Part shown: piece by piece, positions 13,419 to 18,144 of the stretch
Layout of the letters: each line of letters opens with the position of its first letter
How positions within the stretch are numbered: the first letter of the stretch is position 1
NCBI GenBank assembly: GCA_039908285.1
Contig: JAMOBE010000073.1
Coordinates: forward strand, 1-18,144
Direction: 5' to 3'
Source of the DNA: JAMOBE01 sp039908285
Lineage (GTDB): Bacteria; Pseudomonadota; Alphaproteobacteria; Rhodospirillales; Rhodospirillaceae
DNA: 18,144 nucleotides
The notes under the pieces: model-generated
Told to the model about the DNA's origin: nothing
The model's input: the letters and a program-made list of their open reading frames with translations, nothing else
Databases searched by the model: none
Translations under genes and position numbers: made by a program

Positions 13419-13519
13419 GCGTGGCCCTCCTCCCAATCAAGAACTGCCTATGACCGCGCAGGGCAATTGGGTGAAGGAGTGAATGTCCTGAACAGTGAAA
13501 ACGGACTGGCAACAGATAC
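13419..13519. other. Non-coding spacer after hypC
   Basis: About 100 nt contain no recognisable gene. Two micro-ORFs of 12 codons (13415-13453) and 10 codons (13450-13482) are linked to hypC and to each other by ATGA overlaps, but their sequences match nothing I know. A weak inverted repeat, CCCAAT and ATTGGG, brackets 13432-13470. Confidence 0.5.
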
Positions 13520-13639
13520 TCCCTCTCCCCCTCGGGGGGGAGAGGGCCGGGGTGAGGGGGGGCAGCCGGCACCATCTCGGGAGCTTCGCGCCCCCCTCAC
13601 CCAACCCTCTCCCCCCGGAAGAGGGGGGAGAGGGCTTTT
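13520..13639. repeat. Dimeric palindromic repeat (BIME-like), copy B
   Basis: This copy has the same orientation and architecture as copy A at 11-133. A CCCTCTCC/GGAGAGGG hairpin (13521-13545) comes first, then GGGGTGAGGGGG, the core CCGGCACCAT and GAGCTTCG, CCCCCCTCACCC, and a second hairpin (13605-13634). By eye most positions agree, the differences being short G-run lengths and a few core substitutions. It lies in the intergenic space between hypC and argD. Confidence 0.88.
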
Positions 13640-13640
13640 G
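13605..13640 (+). terminator. Candidate intrinsic terminator of the hyp operon, within the repeat
   Basis: A perfect 12-bp stem, CCCTCTCCCCCC (13605-13616) with GGGGGGAGAGGG (13623-13634) and loop GGAAGA, is followed by CTTTTG. The stem is very GC-rich and the T-run short. The equivalent position in copy A (99-133) has a T5 run. It lies downstream of hypC and upstream of the argD promoter, so it would insulate the two units. Confidence 0.55.
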
Positions 13641-13681
13641 ACAGGTTCACCCGATTGCCTTGAATAAACGCGCGGGCGGCG

Positions 13682-13710
13682 TTGACAATGCGCGCGATCG
13701 CGCGGATATT
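13682..13710 (+). promoter_or_regulatory. Candidate promoter of argD with a palindromic spacer
   Basis: A perfect -35 TTGACA (13682-13687) is separated by 17 nt from GATATT (13705-13710, 4 of 6 consensus bases). Transcription would start near 13717, giving a leader of about 50 nt. The spacer is almost wholly a 14-bp perfect palindrome, CGCGCGATCGCGCG (13691-13704), placed like a repressor operator. The regulator is not identifiable. Confidence 0.6.
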
Positions 13711-13768
13711 CTTCCGCTTTCCGCAACGGTGACCCGGCTGGACCGGCACCCAGGGGGAGGCGAGTCAC

Positions 13769-14959
13769 GTGAGTCCGGCCGTCATGCCGACATATGCCCG
13801 GGCCGACCTGGCGTTCGTTCGGGGCGAGGGGGCGTATCTGTACGACGCCGACGGGCGCCATTACCTGGACTTCTGTGCCGGGGTGGCGGTCAATGCCCTG
13901 GGGCATGCCCACCCGCACCTGGTGCAGGCGCTGAAGGAGCAGGCGGAGAAACTCTGGCACTGTTCCAACCTCTACCGCATCCCGGAGCAGGAACGCCTGG
14001 CCGCGCGGCTGGTGGAGGTGTCGTTCGCCGACACCGTGTTCTTCGGCAACTCGGGCGCCGAGGCGATGGAGTGCGCCATCAAGATGGCGCGCAAGTACCA
14101 TGACGAGACCGGCCAGCCCGACCGCTGGCGGGTGGTGGTGGCCCGCAATGCCTTCCACGGCCGGACCCTGACCACGATTTCCGCCGGCGGCCAGGAGAAG
14201 CACGTCAAGGGCTTCGATCCGCTGGTGGACGGCTTCGACCGGGTGCCCTTTGGCGACCTGGAGGCCGTGCGCCGCGCCGTCGGGCCGGCCACCGGGGCCA
14301 TCCTGGTGGAGCCCATCCAGGGCGAGGGCGGCCTCAACGTCGGCTCCGCGGACTACCTGAAGGGACTGCGCGAGATCGCCGACCAGACCGGCGTGCTGCT
14401 GATCTTCGACGAGGTCCAGACCGGCATGGGCCGCACCGGCCGGCTGTTCGCCCACGAGCGGGCCGGCGTCGTTCCCGACATCATGGCCGTGGCCAAGGGT
14501 CTGGGCGGCGGCTTCCCCGTCGGCGCCTGCCTGGCCACCGCCCGCGCCGCCGTCGGCATGACCGCCGGTACCCACGCCTCCACCTTCGGCGGCAATCCGC
14601 TGGCCATGGCCGTCGGCAACGCGGTGCTCGACGTCATGCTGGCCGAGGGGTTCCTGAAGGGGGTGGAGCGCACCGGCCGTCTCCTCCACGCCGAACTCGA
14701 GCAACTGGTGCGGACCTGGCCGCAGGTGCTGACCGAGGCCCGGGGGGTGGGCCTGATGCTCGGCGTGAAGTGCGTTGGTCCAAACACCGACATGGTGGAG
14801 CGGCTGCGAGCCTTCGGCCTGCTGACGGTACCGGCCGGCGACAACGTCGTTCGCCTGCTGCCGCCCCTCACCATCGGCGAGAACGAGGTGGAGGAGGCCA
14901 TCGACATCCTTGACCGCACATGCAGCCGATCGGCCGAGAACCATGACAGTGTCACCTGA
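13769..14959 (+). CDS. argD: Acetylornithine aminotransferase
   Basis: This PLP-dependent class III aminotransferase (396 residues) converts N-acetylglutamate semialdehyde to N-acetylornithine in arginine synthesis, and family members often act in lysine synthesis too. The motifs YDADGRHYLDFCAGVAVNALGH, FFGNSGAEAMECAIKMARKYH, FHGRTLTTISA, LIFDEVQTGMGRTG (Asp214) and AVAKGLGGGFPVGA (Lys243, the Schiff-base lysine) are all present. The start is GTG (13769-13771), with AGGGGGAGG (13752-13760) 8 nt upstream; an ATG at 13784 is possible but less well placed. It heads argD-argF-hslO, an order often seen in alphaproteobacteria, with a promoter at 13682-13710. Confidence 0.96.
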   Translation: MSPAVMPTYARADLAFVRGEGAYLYDADGRHYLDFCAGVAVNALGHAHPHLVQALKEQAEKLWHCSNLYRIPEQERLAARLVEVSFADTVFFGNSGAEAMECAIKMARKYHDETGQPDRWRVVVARNAFHGRTLTTISAGGQEKHVKGFDPLVDGFDRVPFGDLEAVRRAVGPATGAILVEPIQGEGGLNVGSADYLKGLREIADQTGVLLIFDEVQTGMGRTGRLFAHERAGVVPDIMAVAKGLGGGFPVGACLATARAAVGMTAGTHASTFGGNPLAMAVGNAVLDVMLAEGFLKGVERTGRLLHAELEQLVRTWPQVLTEARGVGLMLGVKCVGPNTDMVERLRAFGLLTVPAGDNVVRLLPPLTIGENEVEEAIDILDRTCSRSAENHDSVT

Positions 14960-15872
14960 TACGGGCCACCGCCCGGCTCACTTCCTCGATCTCGACGCGT
15001 TCGAGACGCCGACGCTGCGGCGTATCCTCGACACGGGGCTGGCCTTCAAGCGCGGGGACGCCTCGGTCACGGCCACCCGGCCGCTGGCCGGCCGGATCCT
15101 CGCCCTGGTGTTCGAGAAACCGTCCACCCGCACCCGCGTCTCGTTCGAGGTGGGCATGCGCCAGCTCGGCGGCGACGTGGTGGTGCTGACTCACGGCGAC
15201 ACCCAGCTCGGCCGGGGCGAGACCATCGCCGACACCGCCCGGGTCCTGTCGCGCTATGTGGACGCCATCATGCTGCGCACTTCGGCGACGTCGAACCTCC
15301 GGGAAATGGCCGAGCACGCCACGGTGCCGGTGATCAACGGCCTGACCGACGACTCCCACCCCTGCCAGGTGATGGCCGATCTCATGACCTTCGAGCAGCA
15401 TCGCGGCGCCCTGGCCGGCCGGGTGGTGAGCTGGTGCGGCGACGGCAACAACGTCGCCGCAAGCTGGATCCAGGCCGCGGCCCACTTCGGCTTCGAGTTC
15501 CGCGTCGCCTGTCCCGACCGCCTGCGGCCGAGCGAGGCCGTGGTGTCCCGGGCGCTGGCCAGGGGTGCCCGCATCCACATCACCACCGATCCGGCCGAGG
15601 GCGTCCGGGGCGCCGACTGCGTGGTCACCGACACCTGGGTGTCCATGGGCTGCGAGGACGGGGGCCGTCGGGAACTCCTGTCCCCCTACCAGGTCAACGG
15701 CGCCCTGATGGGCCTGGCCCGGCCCGACGCGCTGTTCATGCACTGCCTGCCGGCCCATCGCGGCGAGGAGGTGACCGACGAGGTCATCGACGGCCCCCGC
15801 TCGGTGGTCTGGGACGAGGCGGAAAACCGCCTGCACGTGCAGAAGAGCATCCTGACCTGGTGCCTGTCGTGA
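14943..15872 (+). CDS. argF: Ornithine carbamoyltransferase
   Basis: OTCase (309 residues) makes citrulline from ornithine and carbamoyl phosphate. The carbamoyl-phosphate loop STRTR is at residues 61-65 (FEKPSTRTRVSFEVGMRQLGG), HPCQ at 139-142, the VVTDTWVSMG block near 230, and the ornithine-binding HCLP at 267-270 (MHCLPAHRGEEV). Length fits the anabolic enzyme. The ATG at 14943 overlaps the end of argD by 17 nt. An earlier in-frame TTG at 14910 would add eleven residues without family similarity. hslO begins inside its stop codon, so argD, argF and hslO form one tightly coupled unit. Confidence 0.97.
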   Translation: MTVSPDTGHRPAHFLDLDAFETPTLRRILDTGLAFKRGDASVTATRPLAGRILALVFEKPSTRTRVSFEVGMRQLGGDVVVLTHGDTQLGRGETIADTARVLSRYVDAIMLRTSATSNLREMAEHATVPVINGLTDDSHPCQVMADLMTFEQHRGALAGRVVSWCGDGNNVAASWIQAAAHFGFEFRVACPDRLRPSEAVVSRALARGARIHITTDPAEGVRGADCVVTDTWVSMGCEDGGRRELLSPYQVNGALMGLARPDALFMHCLPAHRGEEVTDEVIDGPRSVVWDEAENRLHVQKSILTWCLS

Positions 15873-16801
15873 CCTCGGGCGGCGACGATCTGGTGGTTTC
15901 GTTCCAGATCGACGCCGGAGCCTTTCGCGGACGGCTGGTCCGTCTCGGCGCCAGCTTCGGCCGTATCATCGACGGTCACGACTACCCGCCGCCGGTGGCG
16001 GCGGTGGTGGGGGAGACCCTGACCCTGGCGGCGGCCCTCGCCGACATGCTGAAGTTCGACGGCCTGTTCTCGCTGCAGATCCAGGGCGACGGACCGATTC
16101 GCATGGTGGTGGCCGACGTCACCAGCACCGGCGACATGCGGGCTCACGCGACCTTCGACCGGGCGGCGCTGGACTCGGCGACTCGGAACGGCGGCTCGGT
16201 GCCGGACCTGTTCGGCAAGGGATTCCTCGCCTTCACCGTCGACCAGGGGCCGGACAGCGAGCGCTACCAGGGCATCGTCGAACTGACGGGAGACCGCCTC
16301 GCCGACTGCGCCCACCAGTACTTTCGCCAGTCCGAGCAGCTTGAAACCTCGATCCGCCTCGCCGTGCGGCGTCCCGAACACTCTGGGCAGCCGTGGGCCG
16401 CCGCCGCCCTGATGCTGCAGCGGATGCCCATCGGACCGGGAGCGCCGATCCTCACCGCCGAGCAGGCCGACGAGTCCTGGCGCACCGCGCTCATCCTTCT
16501 CGACACCCTGACCGAGGGCGAACTCCTCGATCCCGTCCTCACGCCGCCGCAGCTTCTCTACCGCCTGTTTCATGCCGCCGGATTGCAGGTGCATCCCGCC
16601 CGCTCCCTCCGCGCCCGCTGCCGCTGCTCTCGTGAAAAGGTAGAGCGCACGCTGCGCTCGTTCCCGCGTGCCGAGATCGAGGACATGCGCCAGCCCGACG
16701 GCCTGGTGGCGGTGACCTGCGAGTTCTGCAAGGCGCGCTATGATTTCGATGCGGCGGCCCTCGATTCCCTCTACTTGCCGCATCGTGTCGGGGAGCTATG
16801 A
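15869..16801 (+). CDS. hslO: Hsp33 redox-regulated chaperonin
   Basis: Hsp33 (310 residues) is a cytosolic holdase switched on by oxidation of its zinc centre. The zinc ligands follow the family rule CXC-X30-CXXC: Cys251, Cys253, Cys284 and Cys287 (RCRCSREK...TCEFCKARYDF). The N-terminal domain (LVSFQ-type start, GHDYPPPVAAVVGETLTLAAAL, then SLQIQGDGPIRMVVADV) is typical. I chose GTG at 15869, which overlaps the argF stop as GTGA; the frame is open further left but only as the shadow of argF. The next gene starts at 16798 over its stop codon. A position after argF is common in alphaproteobacteria. Confidence 0.96.
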   Translation: MTSGGDDLVVSFQIDAGAFRGRLVRLGASFGRIIDGHDYPPPVAAVVGETLTLAAALADMLKFDGLFSLQIQGDGPIRMVVADVTSTGDMRAHATFDRAALDSATRNGGSVPDLFGKGFLAFTVDQGPDSERYQGIVELTGDRLADCAHQYFRQSEQLETSIRLAVRRPEHSGQPWAAAALMLQRMPIGPGAPILTAEQADESWRTALILLDTLTEGELLDPVLTPPQLLYRLFHAAGLQVHPARSLRARCRCSREKVERTLRSFPRAEIEDMRQPDGLVAVTCEFCKARYDFDAAALDSLYLPHRVGEL

Positions 16802-17112
16802 TGGAGGCGCCCCACGATTTCCTGTCACGGATGCTCCCCATGTCCCCCTCCGCTGTCCAGATGGTTGGCTGGTTCGCGATGGTCGTTTCGGTCATCTCCC
16901 TGATGCCGCAGGTGTGGAAGACGTGGACCAGCCGCTCCGCCCATGACATTTCCCTCGGGTGGCTGGTGACGGCGCTGCTCGGCACCATTGGCTGGGTCGT
17001 CTATGGCGCCATGCTGCCGGCGGTGGAGGTGATGATCACCAATGCCCTGGTGGCCGGCCTGGTGGTGGTGCTGCTGGTGATGAAGGTGATCTTCCGGAAC
17101 GCGCCCAGGTAA
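16798..17112 (+). CDS. SemiSWEET/PQ-loop family small membrane protein
   Basis: This 104-residue protein has three predicted hydrophobic helices, about residues 20-40, 52-71 and 75-97. Helix 1 ends in SLMPQVWKTWTSRSAHDISLGWL, which fits the PQ-loop of SemiSWEET sugar transporters: Pro-Gln in helix 1, then the charged loop. Size and topology (one three-helix bundle, which functions as a dimer) match. The substrate cannot be told. The ATGATG start overlaps the hslO stop as ATGA; later Met codons (16831, 16840) would also fit the family length of about 90. Its last 77 nt overlap, in antisense, the 3' end of the glycosyltransferase-like gene on the other strand. Confidence 0.8.
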   Translation: MMEAPHDFLSRMLPMSPSAVQMVGWFAMVVSVISLMPQVWKTWTSRSAHDISLGWLVTALLGTIGWVVYGAMLPAVEVMITNALVAGLVVVLLVMKVIFRNAPR

Positions 17113-17701
17113 CCAGCGCCTCGCCGTCGTCCACGTCGTCCAGCCGATCGGCCAGGGCCACGGAAAGCCTCCGGTTGGCCGGGCGGGAGAGGTTGGCCAG
17201 GGTGTCGGCCAGGGCGTGCGGGGTGGACCAGCGCACCGAGTCGAACGGGGCGACCGGACCGCGGGGCCGGCGCCGCAGGCCCACCAGCCAGAATCCGCCG
17301 TCGCCGGCCGGTCCGAGCACCACGTCGTGAGCCTCGAGCAGGCGGAAGGCGCGGGCGACATGGGAGGCGTCCAGGCCCGGAATGTCGCCCCCGACCAGGA
17401 GCACCGGCCCGGGCGGCAGGCGGGAGAACACCCGCGCCATCCTCTCTCCCAGATCACCCCTCCCCTGCGCCATCCGGCCTTGAGCCATCCGACCGGGTCC
17501 CCGGGCGTCCCGATCGGGAGTGATGGCCAGGATGCAGGTCCAGCGCCGGTCCCGGCCGACCCGCCGCCGGAGTCGCTCCAGGGTCGTCCGCTGAAAGTGG
17601 AGCGCCCGCACCGGCCCGACGTCGAGGGCGAGCCGCCGCTTGCCCCGGCCGAGTCGGGGCGTGCGGGTGAAGATCACCAGGATGGGGCGGCGGCGAGTCA
17701 T
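17036..17701 (-). CDS. TIGR04282/DUF2064 family glycosyltransferase-like protein
   Basis: This 221-residue protein has a GT-A-like nucleotidyl/glycosyl transferase fold. It begins ILVIFTRTPRLGRGKRRLA, the KTRL-type start of the family with KRRL here. It continues with QGRGDLGERMARVF, VLLVGGDIPGLDASHVARAF and DVVLGPAGDGGFWLVGLRR, which match the rSAM/selenodomain-associated transferase 1 family; some members are annotated for arsenosugar synthesis. The real function is unknown. A five-residue duplication, GRMAQ-GRMAQ, precedes GDLGERM. The last 20 or so residues (SGRSPSSPAAPPPGRPPGHW) lie beyond the usual family end and overlap the convergent SemiSWEET gene. It starts in the stop codon of the TIGR04283-type gene (ATGA). 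Confidence 0.85.
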   Translation of the reverse strand: MTRRRPILVIFTRTPRLGRGKRRLALDVGPVRALHFQRTTLERLRRRVGRDRRWTCILAITPDRDARGPGRMAQGRMAQGRGDLGERMARVFSRLPPGPVLLVGGDIPGLDASHVARAFRLLEAHDVVLGPAGDGGFWLVGLRRRPRGPVAPFDSVRWSTPHALADTLANLSRPANRRLSVALADRLDDVDDGEALVTWARSGRSPSSPAAPPPGRPPGHW

Positions 17702-18144
17702 CCGTACAGCCTGGCGATGACCGGGGTAGGGACTCCGGCCAGGTACAGCCCGAGGCAGAGGGCATTGCGCAGCGGCCGCACCAGATAGCCGTCGCGGCGA
17801 TAGCGGACGGCGGAGGTGACCGCCGCCGGCTCCAGCATCACCAGCCGCCGTCGGCCGATGCGTCGGACCATATCCACGTCCTCCATCAGGGGCAGCGGGC
17901 GGAAGCCGCCCAGCTCGTCTTGGAAGGCCCGCGACAGCAGCAGCCCCTGATCGCCATAGGGCAGGCCAAGGACGCGGCAGCGCCAGGCCACCAGCCGCTC
18001 GAGCCGCCGGGCCGCCGGGGCCTCGTCGTCGAGGGCGAAGCGGAAGGCCGCCGCCCGCGCGGCGTTGGCCGGCTCGGCCATGAACGCCGCCGCCGCCGCC
18101 GCCCAGCCGGGAGCGAGGCGGGTATCGGCATGCAGGAACAGCAG
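17698..18144 (-). CDS. TIGR04283 family glycosyltransferase (partial, 5' end outside the window)
   Basis: Only the C-terminal 148 codons are present. The frame runs to the window edge, beginning LLFLHADTRLAPGWAAAAAA. LLFLHADT(R) is the metal-binding D-x-D-like block of the GT2 enzymes called rSAM/selenodomain-associated transferase 2. Next come FRFALDDEAP, then RLERLVAWRCRVLGLPYGDQGLLLSRAFQDELGGFRPLPLMEDVDMVRRIGR, the YGDQ and P-L-M-E-D-V-D motifs being diagnostic, and a C-terminal hydrophobic stretch, NALCLGLYLAGV. The function in vivo is unknown; arsenosugar synthesis is an annotation-level guess for the family. It overlaps the following TIGR04282-type gene by 4 nt, so the pair is an operon. 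Confidence 0.88.
   Translation of the reverse strand: MLFLHADTRLAPGWAAAAAAFMAEPANAARAAAFRFALDDEAPAARRLERLVAWRCRVLGLPYGDQGLLLSRAFQDELGGFRPLPLMEDVDMVRRIGRRRLVMLEPAAVTSAVRYRRDGYLVRPLRNALCLGLYLAGVPTPVIARLYG

Noticed and set aside
13640..13768. Riboswitch or leader-peptide attenuator before argD
   Set aside because: The leader of about 50 nt is too short for a known aptamer, with no run of Arg codons or alternative stems seen.
13448..14944. 498-codon antisense frame over argD
   Set aside because: It has low-complexity His/Gly/Gln content, partly translated from the palindromic repeat. argD on the other strand is unmistakable.

Overview
The window is high-GC DNA with an alphaproteobacterial gene layout, most likely from Rhodospirillales (Magnetospirillum/Phaeospirillum-like). 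This placement rests on gene order (rpsB-tsf-pyrH-frr-uppS; argD-argF-hslO), codon use and protein flavour, not on a marker gene, so genus is uncertain. Coding density is high. Nearly all long open frames antisense to the genes below are GC-rich shadows. No rRNA, tRNA, CRISPR array, transposase or integrase was seen.

Layout from left to right. (1) 1-4301, minus strand: a housekeeping block read right to left, rpsB, tsf, pyrH, frr, uppS (translation factors, UMP kinase, undecaprenyl diphosphate synthase). It ends at a dimeric palindromic repeat (11-133), and a related single hairpin separates tsf from pyrH. (2) 4262-10826, minus strand: three consecutive TPR + GT41 (SPINDLY/OGT-type) glycosyltransferase genes with 6-7 nt gaps. 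The two upstream copies are recent tandem duplicates, roughly 80-85% identical by eye; the third is more divergent. (3) 11097-13418, plus strand: a partial NiFe-hydrogenase maturation set. It has a 19-codon open frame resembling a decayed hypA start, then hypB (His-rich), a HypF reduced to its C-terminal Kae1-like carbamoyltransferase domain, and hypC. hypD, hypE and hydrogenase structural genes are not in the window. (4) 13520-13639: a second full copy of the dimeric repeat, whose last hairpin runs into a T-tract and could terminate the hyp operon. (5) 13682-17112, plus strand: a strong-looking promoter, then argD, argF, hslO (Hsp33) and a SemiSWEET-like membrane protein, with stop/start overlaps at every junction after argD. 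(6) 17036-18144, minus strand: two overlapping glycosyltransferase genes of the TIGR04283/TIGR04282 (rSAM/selenodomain-associated) type. The first is cut by the window edge, and the second overlaps the SemiSWEET gene tail to tail.

Functionally this is core metabolism and translation flanking two accessory pieces. One is a triplicated putative protein O-glycosylation cassette whose acceptor is not visible here. The other is an incomplete hydrogenase-maturation operon that appears to have lost hypA and the N-terminal two thirds of HypF. The most notable points are the hypA-like remnant coupled to hypB, the stand-alone HypF domain, different near-perfect DNA hairpins at the same site in the two young glycosyltransferase paralogs, and a repeat family that seems also to have entered a coding sequence.
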